Assembly (NCBI RefSeq): GCF_900187425.1
Contig: NZ_FYDJ01000004.1
Location: forward strand, 414,958-478,957
DNA from: Pseudomonas sp. Irchel s3h14
GTDB lineage: Bacteria > Pseudomonadota > Gammaproteobacteria > Pseudomonadales > Pseudomonadaceae
Length of the DNA stretch: 64,000 bases
Direction: 5' to 3'
In this document: in pieces, positions 7,861 to 15,770 of the stretch
How the letters are laid out: each line of letters begins with the position of its first letter
Numbering within the stretch: the first letter of the stretch is position 1
Position numbers and translations under genes: made by a program
Notes under the pieces: model-generated
Database searches by the model: none
What the model was told of the DNA's origin: nothing
What the model saw: the letters and a program-made list of their open reading frames with translations, nothing else

Positions 7861-8851
7861 CCGCAATCGCCTCGGGGCATGGGTACGTCGCTTCTTGTTG
7901 GAGTATCTGGTCGCCGAGCGCAACCTTTCCCACAACACTCAGATCAGTTACCGCGACACGCTGACCCTCCTGCTTCCATTTGTCAGTCGAAAAGCCTCGG
8001 TGGCAATCGACCATTTGTCGGTGCTCGACATATCGCCCGCCATCGTGCGCGCATTCCTTGAACACGTCGAACACGAGCGCGGTTGTGGCATTGTCACGCG
8101 CAACCAGCGGCTCTGCGCGATTCATTCATTAGGGCGTTTCATCGCTATGCGATCGCCAGAGCATTTGGCGTGGTGCTCAGAGATCCGTTCTATCCCGTTC
8201 AAAAAAACTACCCAGGCAGTCATCCACTATCTCGACAAGCCAGAAGTGGAGGCTCTGCTCCGGGCACCTAATCGAGCTACGAGCCAGGGTGCACGGGACT
8301 ATGCGATTTTGCTTTTTCTATACAACACTGGCGCCCGCGCTGACGAAGCTGCCTGCCTCAGCGTTGGTAATTTGCAACTTGGGACTTCACCCTCCGTGCG
8401 CATTCTGGGTAAGGGAAACAAATGGCGCGTATGCCCCCTGTGGGCAGTAACAGCTACAGCGCTGCGGCCACTCATCGTCGAACGCAGAACAGAGGATCGC
8501 GTATTCATAGGTCGTACCGGGAATCCCATGACTCGATTCGGCATGTATCGCGTTGTGTCGGTGTATGGACGAGCAGCCGGCAAGCGGGTTGATTCCATGC
8601 AAGATAGGCGCATCAGCCCGCACACTATTCGACACACGACCGCCGTTCACCTGTTAAGAGCCGGGGTCGATATCAATACAATTCGGGCCTGGCTCGGGCA
8701 TGTCTCCTTGGACACAACCCACATCTACGCGGAAGTCGATCTCGAAATGAAGGCCAAGGCGCTTGCATGTTTGGACGTGACAAATGTGCCTAAGGCTGTG
8801 CGCCTGCGACCGAATTCAGCATCTCTCATGGCGTTCATGCGGGGGTTGTAG
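7853..8851 (+). CDS. ritC: RIT tyrosine recombinase C
   Basis: A 332-residue tyrosine recombinase (MIDRNRLGAWVRRFL start). Residues: YNTGARADEAACLSV (first Arg), HTIRHTTAVHLLRAG (His-x-x-Arg) and WLGHVSLDTTHIYAEV (His and Tyr). ATG 7853 is preferred to an upstream in-frame start because AGGAG lies 7 bases before it and the N terminus matches the SAM-like core-binding domain. It overlaps ritB by 8 bases. Last gene of the trio, followed by a hairpin and the right inverted repeat. Confidence 0.9.
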   Translation: MIDRNRLGAWVRRFLLEYLVAERNLSHNTQISYRDTLTLLLPFVSRKASVAIDHLSVLDISPAIVRAFLEHVEHERGCGIVTRNQRLCAIHSLGRFIAMRSPEHLAWCSEIRSIPFKKTTQAVIHYLDKPEVEALLRAPNRATSQGARDYAILLFLYNTGARADEAACLSVGNLQLGTSPSVRILGKGNKWRVCPLWAVTATALRPLIVERRTEDRVFIGRTGNPMTRFGMYRVVSVYGRAAGKRVDSMQDRRISPHTIRHTTAVHLLRAGVDINTIRAWLGHVSLDTTHIYAEVDLEMKAKALACLDVTNVPKAVRLRPNSASLMAFMRGL

Positions 8852-8875
8852 CATGAATTTATGTGCCACTTTTTG

Positions 8876-8902
8876 CGCCGGACTCCCGATTGGGAGGCGG
8901 CG
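8876..8902 (+). terminator. Hairpin after ritC
   Basis: CGCCG-GA-CTCCC, loop GATT, GGGAG-G-CGGCG forms a strong two-part stem 25 bases after the ritC stop and before the right inverted repeat. There is no T-run, so termination is inferred from position only. Confidence 0.45.
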
Positions 8903-8917
8903 CCCCTTACCCCCGCA

Positions 8918-8946
8918 ACATAACTCAGGCCGCAACATAACCACCA
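8918..8946 (-). repeat. Right 29-bp inverted repeat of the RIT element
   Basis: Perfect reverse complement of 5561-5589. Confidence 0.85.
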
Positions 8947-8968
8947 TTATGAGTTGCAAAACATAATG
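8945..8968 (+). repeat. Core-like site with CATTATG / CATAATG arms at the RIT right border
   Basis: CATTATG (8945-8951) and CATAATG (8962-8968) are inverted with a 10-base spacer, directly at the junction with tnpC. Its place and form suit a recombinase crossover site, but this is inference. Confidence 0.4.
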
Positions 8969-8970
8969 CT

Positions 8971-9558
8971 GGTTACAAGGCCAGCTTTGAACTCGGCGTG
9001 ACCGAGGTCGGCTGCATGGCCCATGCGCGGCGCAAGTTCTTCGAACTGCACGTCACCAACAAAAGCCAGCTCGCCGAGCAAGCCCTGCGCTACATTCAAT
9101 TGCTGTACGAAATCGAGAGTGAAGTCCGCGACCTGGAGCCGGATTTACGGCGCCGAATACGGCAAGAAAAAGCCGTACCAGTGATGAATATGCTGCATGC
9201 CTGGATGGTCGCCCAGCGCGACCTCGTGCCCGAGGGTTCGGCTATCAGCAAAGCACTCGATTACAGCCTGAAACGCTGGTCAGCGCTGTCGCGCTACCTA
9301 GATGACGGGGCCGTCCCCATTGACAACAATTGGGCCGAGAACCAGATCCGACCATGGGCGTTAGGGCGTAAGAACTGGCTCTTCGCAGGATCACTGCGCA
9401 GCGGAAAACGCGCGGCGGCGATCATGAGTTTGATCCAATCGGCGCGCATGAATGGGCATGATCCGTATGCGTATCTGAAGGATGTACTGACTCGGCTGCC
9501 GACACAGCGGGCGAGTGAGATAGGCCAATTGCTGCCGCATCAGTGGGTAACTGCATAA
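8971..9558 (+). pseudogene. tnpC: IS66 transposase TnpC, C-terminal part
   Basis: It continues the IS66 transposase after the RIT element: GYKASFELGVTEVGCMAHARRKFFE, then DNNWAENQIRPWALGRKNWLFAG, which contains the catalytic glutamate, and the IS66 C-terminal AYLKDVLTRLP block. There is no start codon of its own; the GTG at 8998 is simply inside the gene. The stop at 9558 lies 13 bases before the right inverted repeat of the IS. Confidence 0.92.
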
Positions 9559-9570
9559 CTTAAGCAGGGA

Positions 9571-9589
9571 GACTTCGGCAGACGCTTAC
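9571..9589 (-). repeat. Inner (normal) right inverted repeat of IS66
   Basis: Reads GTAAGCGTCTGCCGAAGTC on the minus strand and lies 13 bases past the tnpC stop. It was bypassed in the last transposition, because the target duplication is at 15191, not here. Confidence 0.8.
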
Positions 9590-9684
9590 CCTGATTCTAC
9601 TCATGCGCCGTTTCAAAAAAATCAGGCCATAAGCCAACCGAAGATCGATTAGCTTCATGGCATTACGCATATACGACGAATCCG

Positions 9685-10011
9685 TCATGCAGGGCGATCG
9701 GGATATTTCGTCTGATTATCGGGTAGACCATCGTGCTCCTCTTGGCTATTGCGAGCGCTGGTGTGCTGATGGCCACAGCAATTGTCATGTTCACCACTTT
9801 CACCGTGTTCATGTCCGCCATGCCCATGCCCATGCCCACGGTGCATGAAAAAGTGCATTAGTGGACAGGCCAGTAGTAGCAGGAATGGCAGATATGGAAG
9901 GACGTGAGCCCTGTGCTCGGTGAACAGGAAATAACCGGCGATGGCTAGGAAGCCTAAAAAGTACCAGTTGGTGCCCCTTGCGCGGTGCTGGGGCAAGTTA
10001 TGTTGATTCAT
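9685..10011 (-). CDS. DUF2933 membrane protein with His-rich tail
   Basis: The 108-residue product has the DUF2933 pattern FLFTEHRAHVLPYLPFLLLLACPLMHFFMH (split by a membrane hairpin), with two short hydrophobic segments. The tail that follows is rich in histidine and glycine (GHGHGHGGHEHGE, later CCGHQH), a likely metal-binding stretch. DUF2933 genes are usually found in copper/silver resistance clusters, as here. It is the last gene of the leftward copper cluster, about 155 bp after the preceding gene. A second, shorter paralogue is at 13541-13777. The role is unknown. Confidence 0.8.
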   Translation of the reverse strand: MNQHNLPQHRARGTNWYFLGFLAIAGYFLFTEHRAHVLPYLPFLLLLACPLMHFFMHRGHGHGHGGHEHGESGEHDNCCGHQHTSARNSQEEHDGLPDNQTKYPDRPA

Positions 10012-10167
10012 GATGGCACTCCTTGGAGGGAACGGGAGGGAGGGTCATGACGCAAGGCCACTTCCAATTTTACTGAAGCGCTATCGTAGGTGTGAGCATA
10101 GCGAGCCAGAGCATCGGTTTACGTGTCCAATGCGTCGGAAATTTAGGGTGGTGAGTCGCATAAAGTA

Positions 10168-10386
10168 TCAAGGCAGATTCTTCCTTTTCAGTTGCCGATT
10201 AGCCTCGGCCATGTCCTTATCAAATTGGCGGACGCCGCGAAAAAGTTGCACCCCGACCAAGACCGGGCACAGCAGGAAAATCGCTGCTATGACAAACGAT
10301 TTTCCGGTCAGCCCCAACAGGTAAAGCACGGTGGCGATGCCCACAACACTCACCAGGAGGCAGATAATTAAAACTTCGCGGTTCAT
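10168..10386 (-). CDS. Small membrane protein beside the copper ATPase
   Basis: A 72-residue protein with two hydrophobic segments ([21 protein letters not shown] and [19 protein letters not shown]) and a charged C-terminal tail ([17 protein letters not shown]). The start codon overlaps the stop of the P-type ATPase gene by 4 bases, so it is co-translated with it. No named domain is recognised. The tight coupling suggests a small accessory subunit, but this is inference. Confidence 0.65.
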   Translation of the reverse strand: MNREVLIICLLVSVVGIATVLYLLGLTGKSFVIAAIFLLCPVLVGVQLFRGVRQFDKDMAEANRQLKRKNLP

Positions 10387-12566
10387 GATTTAGGCTCCTG
10401 ACTCAAGCCGATACGGGCACGTTTCAGCATCGCGGAATTGGCGATTACCGACAGGGAGCTGAGTGCCATCGCGGCGGCAGCGATGATGGGATTAAGCAGT
10501 CCGAACGCCGCGATTGGAATGCCGATACTGTTGTAGATGAATGCCCAGAACAGGTTTTGTTTGATCTTGACCATCGTTGCGCGCGACAGCTTGATCGCGG
10601 TGACCACGTCGCGTACGTCGTTCTTGAGCAGGATAATGCCGCCGGTTTCCTTGGCTACATCGGAACCCGAGCCAATGGCGATGCCGATGTCAGCGGTGGC
10701 CAGGGCAGGCGCATCGTTGACACCATCGCCAACCATAGCCACGACCTGCCCTTCGCTTTGCAATTGACGGATCACTGCGGCCTTGTCGTCCGGCAAGACC
10801 TCGGCAATCACTCGCTCGATGCCGACCTGCCGCGCGACCGCTTCGGCAGTACGGTGGTTGTCGCCGCTCAGTAGCACGACCTTGATGCCGCTTGCCTGCA
10901 ATGCCGCAACGGCTTCAGCCGCTTCAGGTTTTATGGTATCGGCCACAGCAATTACCCCGAGCAAGCGGTCGTCGACCCCGACCAGCATAGCGGTCTTGCC
11001 ATCGGCTTCCAGACCGATGAGGTGCTCCTCGGCAGCCTCGGTCGAAATGCCTTGGCGGGCGAATAAACGCCGGTTGCCCAGCCAGATTTTGCGACTGACG
11101 ATACTGCCTTCGATGCCGTGACCGGCGATTCCATTGATGCCGATCGCTTTCGGCAGGCTGATGCCGCGATGCCGGGCGGCGCGCACTATAGCTGCGCCGA
11201 GCGGATGTTCTGAACCGGACTCCACGGCGGCGGCGAGCATCAAGACCTCGTTTTCCAACGCTGTACCAAGCGGGATCACATCGGTTACGTTGGGTTCTCC
11301 TCGGGTAATCGTGCCGGTTTTGTCGAACACCACCGTACTCAGTTTTTCTGCCCGCTCCAAAACTTCGCCGCCGCGGATAAGGATGCCGTTATCGGCACCC
11401 TTGCCAACACCGACCATTAACGCGGCGGGTGTCGCCACGCCCAGGGCGCAGGGGCAGGAAATGATCAAAACCGCGATAAAGGCCAATAGCCCCTGCGGAA
11501 AGCTCCCCGCGAGAGACCAGCCCAGCAGGGCCAGCAGTGCGACCGTTACCACTGCTGGCACAAAGTAACCAGTGACCTGATCGGCCAACCGCTGGATCTG
11601 CGCGGTGCTGCTCTGTGCCTCCTCGACCATCTTGATGATCTGCGCCAGTGCGGTATCGGCACCAATCCTGCTCGCCTTGAAAGTGATCACCCCACTGCCA
11701 TTGAGCGTACCTCCGATCACCGGACTGCCCGGGTGTTTGTCGACCGGCATCGACTCACCCGTCAGCATGGACTCATCTACCGTTGACTGACCTTCACTGA
11801 CATCGCCATCGGTGGGGATTTTTTCGCCAGGCTTGACTACCAGGAACTCGCCGGCCATGACGTTTTCAGCGGGCAAGTCGACCTCTTGCCCATCACGAAT
11901 CACATGCGCGATCGCCGGTTTGAGATCAAGTAAGCGCCGTACCGCAGCCGAAGACTTTTTCTTGATGATCTCCTCCATGTACCTACCCAGCAGTACGAAG
12001 GCGATGATCACCGCAGACACTTCGAAATAGACGTCGCGTTCGGCCACCTTCACCGGCAGGACGTCCGGAAAGAACAGCACCGCGACACTGTAGAAATAGG
12101 CAACCGACGTGCCGAGGGCGATCAGGAAATCCATGTTGATGTTACGGGTGCGAATGGCGTTCCACGCCCCCTTGTAGAAACTCCAGCCACCGATGAACTG
12201 CACCGGAGTGACCAACAGGAAAAGCCATATACCCCAGGTGAACCAAGGGAGCGCAGGGATCGGCACCCAAGTCAGTAGCGTGGCACCGGCGGCCAGCGCG
12301 ATGAAGGCGCCCGCACGCAGAAGCGCCAAGGCCAGTACACCTGTGAGGGCGATAGTCACGCGGGTTTTCATCGCCTTCAATTCTCTTTCTGGCGACTCGA
12401 AGGTGCGCAGACAGGTATCGCTGCAAAAGTAATAGCTGCGCCCGCCACGTTCCCGTGACAACGCTGTGCTCTTATCGACCATCATTCCGCAGATCGGATC
12501 TTTCGCCATTTTCCCTGATGCAAACGCCGGCTGGTGCTGGCTGTGCTGCATGTGTGATTCGTTCAT
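10383..12566 (-). CDS. copA: Copper-exporting P-type ATPase with N-terminal YHS domain
   Basis: About 727 residues. An N-terminal YHS domain ([13 protein letters not shown], then YYFCSDTCL) replaces the usual HMA domain. Then come the actuator TGES motif, [11 protein letters not shown] in the metal-transport helix, the phosphorylation site [13 protein letters not shown], and [10 protein letters not shown]. The late helices read FIYNSIG and [12 protein letters not shown]; the YN and M-SS residues are the signature of Cu(I)/Ag(I) P1B-1 pumps. It exports Cu(I) from the cytoplasm using ATP. ATG 12566 has GGAG 9 bases upstream; an earlier frame start adds an unlikely tail. Core of the copper cargo. 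Naming as copA is by family. Confidence 0.88.
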   Translation of the reverse strand: MNESHMQHSQHQPAFASGKMAKDPICGMMVDKSTALSRERGGRSYYFCSDTCLRTFESPERELKAMKTRVTIALTGVLALALLRAGAFIALAAGATLLTWVPIPALPWFTWGIWLFLLVTPVQFIGGWSFYKGAWNAIRTRNINMDFLIALGTSVAYFYSVAVLFFPDVLPVKVAERDVYFEVSAVIIAFVLLGRYMEEIIKKKSSAAVRRLLDLKPAIAHVIRDGQEVDLPAENVMAGEFLVVKPGEKIPTDGDVSEGQSTVDESMLTGESMPVDKHPGSPVIGGTLNGSGVITFKASRIGADTALAQIIKMVEEAQSSTAQIQRLADQVTGYFVPAVVTVALLALLGWSLAGSFPQGLLAFIAVLIISCPCALGVATPAALMVGVGKGADNGILIRGGEVLERAEKLSTVVFDKTGTITRGEPNVTDVIPLGTALENEVLMLAAAVESGSEHPLGAAIVRAARHRGISLPKAIGINGIAGHGIEGSIVSRKIWLGNRRLFARQGISTEAAEEHLIGLEADGKTAMLVGVDDRLLGVIAVADTIKPEAAEAVAALQASGIKVVLLSGDNHRTAEAVARQVGIERVIAEVLPDDKAAVIRQLQSEGQVVAMVGDGVNDAPALATADIGIAIGSGSDVAKETGGIILLKNDVRDVVTAIKLSRATMVKIKQNLFWAFIYNSIGIPIAAFGLLNPIIAAAAMALSSLSVIANSAMLKRARIGLSQEPKS

Positions 12567-12591
12567 CACTGTCTCCTGCCTTAAGCGGCTA

Positions 12592-12861
12592 TCAAGACTT
12601 GCCACGGAGCTTGCCGGACAGCCAGGCAAACAAGGTGCCGACTATCGCGCCCCATACGGTCAAGACCAGCAGTGGCCCGACGAAAGTCGTCACACCGTAG
12701 TCTTGCGGCGCTTGGAGACGACCGAAGTCGAGTCCATGGAACAAGGCGTTGAGAAAAGCGATACCTTGCGCCGGCCATAGCGCATAGAGCAGCGCACAGA
12801 CCGTGTAGGAAATGGCTATGGTCAGGGCCAGAGAAACTCCGGTTTTCCAGGGAGCGTTCAT
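12592..12861 (-). CDS. DUF5676 family membrane protein
   Basis: The 89-residue product has two or three hydrophobic segments ([41 protein letters not shown]) with the family pattern ALWP and FHGLDF between them. DUF5676 proteins occur almost only in copper/silver clusters, next to DUF2933 and P-type ATPase genes. The start overlaps the stop of the methyltransferase-like gene by 4 bases, and the ATPase start follows after 25 bases. Function unknown. Confidence 0.8.
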   Translation of the reverse strand: MNAPWKTGVSLALTIAISYTVCALLYALWPAQGIAFLNALFHGLDFGRLQAPQDYGVTTFVGPLLVLTVWGAIVGTLFAWLSGKLRGKS

Positions 12862-13544
12862 GATTGTTTTCCTGAGCTGGGAGGCGCGTCAGTAGGGATG
12901 TCGGGACTGCGGGGGGTCGACCAGGGCAGGAATGCCGGAGTCTGTTCACAGTAAGTGCGGTAGGCATCGCCGAAGTGCGCAAGCATCTCCCGTTCTTCCC
13001 GCTTCGCCAGCTTGGCGTAGACGAACAGGAGGATTGGAAACATCACCAGGGTGATCAATGTCGGCCACTGCAACAGAAAGCCAAACATGATCAGCACGAA
13101 GCCAACGTACTGCGGGTGACGGATCCGAGCATAGGGCCCGTCGAGCGCTAGTTGCCCACTACCTTGGGCCTTGTAGAGCACGCGCCACGCGGCCGCCAAT
13201 AACCAAAAGCCGCCAGCGATCAGCAGGTTGCTGATAATGTGGAATGGTCCCCAGTGCGGATTGACCTTCCAGCCCAGAGCTGTTTCGAGCAAATGCCCTG
13301 CGTCGTGCGAGAGGAAGTCGATGCCAGGGAAGTTACGAGTGAGCCAGGGCATCAACAGGTAGATGGTCAGCGGGAAACCGTACATTTCGGTAAACAGAGC
13401 CACCAGAAACGCCGAGAACATGCCAAAGGAGCGCCAATCGCGGCTCGTCTTAGGCCGTGTGAAGCTGAAGGCGAACAAGATAAACACTAATGAGTTGATG
13501 ATGACCAGCGACCAGAGACCGTAGGCCGATTCAGTATGGTTCAT
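12858..13544 (-). CDS. Isoprenylcysteine carboxyl methyltransferase-like membrane protein
   Basis: A 228-residue integral membrane protein with about five helices. The C-terminal half has the ICMT/PEMT SAM-binding pattern: [24 protein letters not shown], then [28 protein letters not shown]. Family members methylate small or lipid substrates in the membrane, but the bacterial members in metal clusters have no known substrate. It overlaps both neighbours by 4 bases, so it belongs firmly to the copper operon. The histidines in [11 protein letters not shown] and NPHWGPFH may bind metal (inference). Confidence 0.8.
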   Translation of the reverse strand: MNHTESAYGLWSLVIINSLVFILFAFSFTRPKTSRDWRSFGMFSAFLVALFTEMYGFPLTIYLLMPWLTRNFPGIDFLSHDAGHLLETALGWKVNPHWGPFHIISNLLIAGGFWLLAAAWRVLYKAQGSGQLALDGPYARIRHPQYVGFVLIMFGFLLQWPTLITLVMFPILLFVYAKLAKREEREMLAHFGDAYRTYCEQTPAFLPWSTPRSPDIPTDAPPSSGKQS

Positions 13545-13777
13545 GGTTGGTGCTCCTCACTTGCCGGGTGTGTTTGCTGTTCGTGCCTTTGCTGATGGTC
13601 GCCGTGGTCGTGGGGCATAAACAGGTGCACAAGTGGGCAGGTTGCTAATTGCAGGTAGGGTAAGGCGCTCTCCACGTGTGTTGTGTGCTCAGTTGGCTGT
13701 AAGGAACTGTAAATAGTGCCCATGGCCCAGAACATTCCGCGACTCTGACTGTTGTCCGCTTGTGGTTCGTGATCCAT
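13541..13777 (-). CDS. Second, diverged DUF2933-like protein
   Basis: A 78-residue protein. Its middle, [26 protein letters not shown], lines up with the DUF2933 core of the 9685-10011 gene (TEHRAHVLPYLP...ACPLMHFFM), but the first hydrophobic helix is lost or diverged. The tail [15 protein letters not shown] is again histidine-rich. An AGGAGG ribosome binding site lies 6 bases before ATG 13777. The stop overlaps the next gene start. Probably a duplicated metal-binding membrane-associated protein of the cluster. Confidence 0.7.
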   Translation of the reverse strand: MDHEPQADNSQSRGMFWAMGTIYSSLQPTEHTTHVESALPYLQLATCPLVHLFMPHDHGDHQQRHEQQTHPASEEHQP

Positions 13778-13942
13778 ATCAACCTCCTACTGCCAAGGAG
13801 TCATCAGCGCCGGCTCAGTCAGCGACCTCGCCATGCCGGATACTCATGGGTTGAGCCTTTAACAACAAACATCAGAGGGCGCTGTCTGCGTTAACCCAGC
13901 CAACACCAGTGCTTTGTAATTTGCATCAGCTCTACTGCACAT

Positions 13943-14350
13943 TTACTTTTTCATTGGCATTTCCATCATGGACGACTGCTGTTCCATCATTTGCATCATC
14001 ATGTCCATCATCCCTTTGCCTCCGCCCTCCTTAGCTCCAGACATGCCCATACAACCCATTGCGCTCTGCTCCTTGCTCATCATGGCCATGCTGTCCTTCA
14101 TCGTTTTCATGCCTTCTTGCATGGCCGCCTGGCGCTCGGCGGGAGTTTTAGCCGCCGCTGCTTTGTCATGCGCAGACTGCATTTTCTGAATTTGATCGGT
14201 CATGGCTTTAGTCATGGCCGCCGACGCTGGTGCTGTGCTCTCGGTTGAGTCGCCTGGAGCGTCGGCCGGGTGGTGTGCATCCTCGGCAGAGGCTATGAAC
14301 GCACTGCTAGCCAGGATGGCAGCTAGAACGAATTTGAAAGGCGTTTGCAT
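13943..14350 (-). CDS. Methionine-rich periplasmic protein (copper cluster)
   Basis: A 135-residue protein with a clear signal peptide (MQTPFKFVLAAILASSAFIASA, cleavage after about 22). The mature part has a helical AMTKAMTDQIQKMQSAHDKAAAA stretch and a C-terminal Met-rich tail, GGGKGMMDMMMQMMEQQSSMMEMPM, fitting Cu(I) or Ag(I) binding in the periplasm. It lies about 165 bp before the second DUF2933 gene. No named family is recognised with certainty. The role as a copper buffer or chaperone is inferred from composition and neighbours. Confidence 0.75.
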   Translation of the reverse strand: MQTPFKFVLAAILASSAFIASAEDAHHPADAPGDSTESTAPASAAMTKAMTDQIQKMQSAHDKAAAAKTPAERQAAMQEGMKTMKDSMAMMSKEQSAMGCMGMSGAKEGGGKGMMDMMMQMMEQQSSMMEMPMKK

Positions 14351-14455
14351 GATGAACTCCAGGGAATGTGAGGGATAAGCAGAAATAGTTGAGTCGCGAA
14401 AAAGCCGCGCGCAATAAGACAGAGCGACCGGTGCCCGGACACTCTGAAGTAGGGG

Positions 14456-14851
14456 TTAATCGTTGGAACGAACGAAAATCAGGCGGACTGGGCCTTCCGG
14501 CGGTGCGGGGCGTTTCAGTGCAAGAGCGGCGAAGGAGGATTTCTCCTCGGGGTTAAGCAATATTATTACTGCCGCAGTTAGCAGCAAAAGGGCGGCCCAA
14601 TGGATGGGGTCTAATGCAGGAGTCTGCAATGCAGGTTTTATCGCCGTGGCGGTGTCCTCACAGTTCTGAAGGCAACCACTGGCGTGGAGAGCATGACCAT
14701 CCACCACATACTGCTCGGCATCGTGTGGCGCGGCTATATTGTGATCCGGTTGCACCAAACACCCCTGGATTGCCATCACGGCCACAGCTAACACCCATAC
14801 CACGAGGGTAAGGTGCAATAGGCTTCGGCGGTTACGGCGGAACCAGTACAT
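14456..14851 (-). CDS. Hypothetical membrane protein at the head of the copper cluster
   Basis: About 131 residues with an N-terminal helix after a basic stretch (FRRNRRSLLHLTLVVWVLAVAVMAIQGCL) and a second helix near residue 90 (HWAALLLLTAAVIILL). The loop contains HALHASGCLQNCED, with two Cys and two His that could bind a metal. The layout recalls DUF2946-like copper-associated proteins, but I cannot assign it firmly. ATG 14851 is preferred over a TTG at 14860. It is the first gene of the leftward cluster, behind the control region at 15067-15101. Confidence 0.6.
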   Translation of the reverse strand: MYWFRRNRRSLLHLTLVVWVLAVAVMAIQGCLVQPDHNIAAPHDAEQYVVDGHALHASGCLQNCEDTATAIKPALQTPALDPIHWAALLLLTAAVIILLNPEEKSSFAALALKRPAPPEGPVRLIFVRSND

Positions 14852-14860
14852 GAAGTACAA

Positions 14861-15171
14861 CCTCGACTTATTACGTCGTGTTGATTTTCAGTCTAGCTAG
14901 CAAAGCAATGGAGAGATTGATCAAAATCAAACTAATGGATGACTCGATGATCGAGGTCAAGGCTCGCCTTGAGTCGTCCCTGGTTATGGGCTGGGTTCGG
15001 CATTGGCATCGATACCCTACAACTGCGCCAAGTGCAGGTCGTCTAGTGTGAAATGATGTGCTTTACCTTGACATAAGCTTAAGGCTGACGATGGTGTCAA
15101 GACCAGGAAATCTGGTCACTTGTGGAGGCTCCCCAGCTGCGCCAGCACGGGGATGAGAGCAATGCCCAGAT
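14861..15171. other. Control region upstream of the copper cluster
   Basis: No gene is seen. It holds an inverted repeat CTTGACA (15067-15073) and TGTCAAG (15095-15101) around AAGCTTAAGG, and a small hairpin GACCAG-GAAAT-CTGGTC (15101-15117). CCTTGAC...AAGG recalls MerR/CueR-type operators, but no regulator gene lies in the transposon, so a host regulator would be needed. Confidence 0.4.
15067..15101. promoter_or_regulatory. Inverted repeat CTTGACA...TGTCAAG, candidate operator
   Basis: Perfect 7-bp arms, 21-base spacer, placed upstream of the copper cluster and inside the transposon end. Regulatory role inferred from position only. Confidence 0.35.
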
Positions 15172-15190
15172 GTATTGACCAGACGCTTAC
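15172..15190 (-). repeat. Outer, diverged IS66-type right inverted repeat
   Basis: The last ten bases, AGACGCTTAC, equal the inner right end and 14 of 19 positions match overall. The target duplication follows directly, so this is the end actually used. Confidence 0.8.
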
Positions 15191-15198
15191 CCTTCTGC
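15191..15198. repeat. Right target-site duplication of the transposon (CCTTCTGC)
   Basis: Identical to 3747-3754. Confidence 0.85.
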
Positions 15199-15466
15199 GC
15201 CGGCAATTAACTCAGACGTGCAGGACACAGTCCCGGATGTTGTGATCGTGCAACCGGTGAAGGCAGCGAAGAAAAAGGCAGTCTCAAAAGGCTTCACACC
15301 TAGGTTGAGAGTTACGCTCCGTGTGGGAAACGAATTTGAAGGCGAGATGCACGAGATGGTGCATGAGGCCGATACGCTGAGCTCCCTAGTTGCAGAACAA
15401 GAAGCTACTAGGACGGCCAGAAAAAAATTCAGGTTTGTGGAAGTAGTCTCGGTTAAGTCGATGTAA
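15191..15466 (+). pseudogene. 3' part of the gene split by the transposon
   Basis: It starts with the second copy of CCTTCTGC and stays in the same frame as the 5' part at 3690. It encodes PSAPAINSDVQDTVPDVVIVQ, then a basic stretch (KAAKKKAVSKGF) and a conserved-looking domain (PRLRVTLRVGNEFEGEMHEM...ADTLSSLVAEQEA...KKFRFVEVVSVKSM). A GTG at 15218 could in principle start a short product, but no ribosome binding site is obvious. I do not recognise the family. The intact ancestor had 110 codons. Confidence 0.8.
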
Positions 15467-15694
15467 GTGGGTACACTCACTTTTCGCCCGCAGGGCATTA
15501 AGCCGCATTCACTTACCGTGGGTCACCCAACAGGTTCGTGTCGATTGAAGCCTCAAATATTAGGGGCGTTAGTCGTATCCCGGACTGGATTTAACACCAT
15601 CACTCCATCCAACTCTCAATATTTAACTGGTCGCCAACCCCAAGCCACATATCTGAGGGTGGCGACAGGCAAAAACCGACCCTTTGCAGACATT

Positions 15695-15770
15695 CATAAC
15701 GATTAAGCTAAAGGGCCGGCTTTAGCCGGTCCGGGTGAACGAAGCGAACGATTTGAACGCATTGTCAGGG
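15695..15770 (-). repeat. Integron attC site of the HEPN cassette
   Basis: The segment shares the frame TAACGATTAAGC ... GTGAACGAAGCGAACG ... TTGTCAGG with the better site at 16422-16509, and folds into a long imperfect hairpin. The stop codon of the cassette gene lies in its end, which is common for cassettes. The outer core site is degenerate (TTGTCAGG in place of TTGTTAGG), so recombination may be weak. Confidence 0.6.

Larger units (their letters stand above)
5561..8966 (+). mobile_element. RIT element (recombinase in trio) inside IS66 tnpC
   Basis: Three tyrosine recombinase genes in tandem with overlapping starts and stops, flanked by perfect 29-bp inverted repeats (5561-5589 and 8918-8946), match the described RIT element architecture. 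The right flank carries an extra 20-bp segment with CATTATG and CATAATG arms before tnpC resumes at 8967-8971. The exact right border is therefore uncertain by about 20 bases. All three genes look intact, so the element could be active. Confidence 0.85.
3755..9589 (+). mobile_element. IS66-family insertion sequence interrupted by a RIT element
   Basis: It carries tnpA, tnpB and tnpC in the standard IS66 order. Removing the RIT leaves about 2.4-2.5 kb, the usual size. The left inverted repeat is GTATCCGTCCGGCCAAGTC; the right end reads GTAAGCGTCTGCCGAAGTC on the minus strand, and the two match at 14 of 19 positions. The element no longer makes an intact TnpC. Confidence 0.85.
3755..15190. mobile_element. 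IS66-type transposon carrying a RIT element and a copper-tolerance cluster
   Basis: The unit of about 11.4 kb starts with an inverted repeat at 3755-3773 and ends with a diverged inverted repeat at 15172-15190. It is flanked by a perfect 8-bp duplication, CCTTCTGC. Inside are a complete-length IS66 (3755-9589, with tnpC split by a RIT element) and about 5.6 kb of copper genes between the normal IS66 right end and the outer end. The duplication at the outer limits shows that the last insertion moved the whole unit, not just the IS66. The host gene reads through in frame if the unit is removed. Confidence 0.85.

Noticed and set aside
8876..8968. A CRISPR-like or guide-RNA structure at the RIT right end
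   Set aside because: Only one dyad and one hairpin occur, with no regularly spaced repeat.
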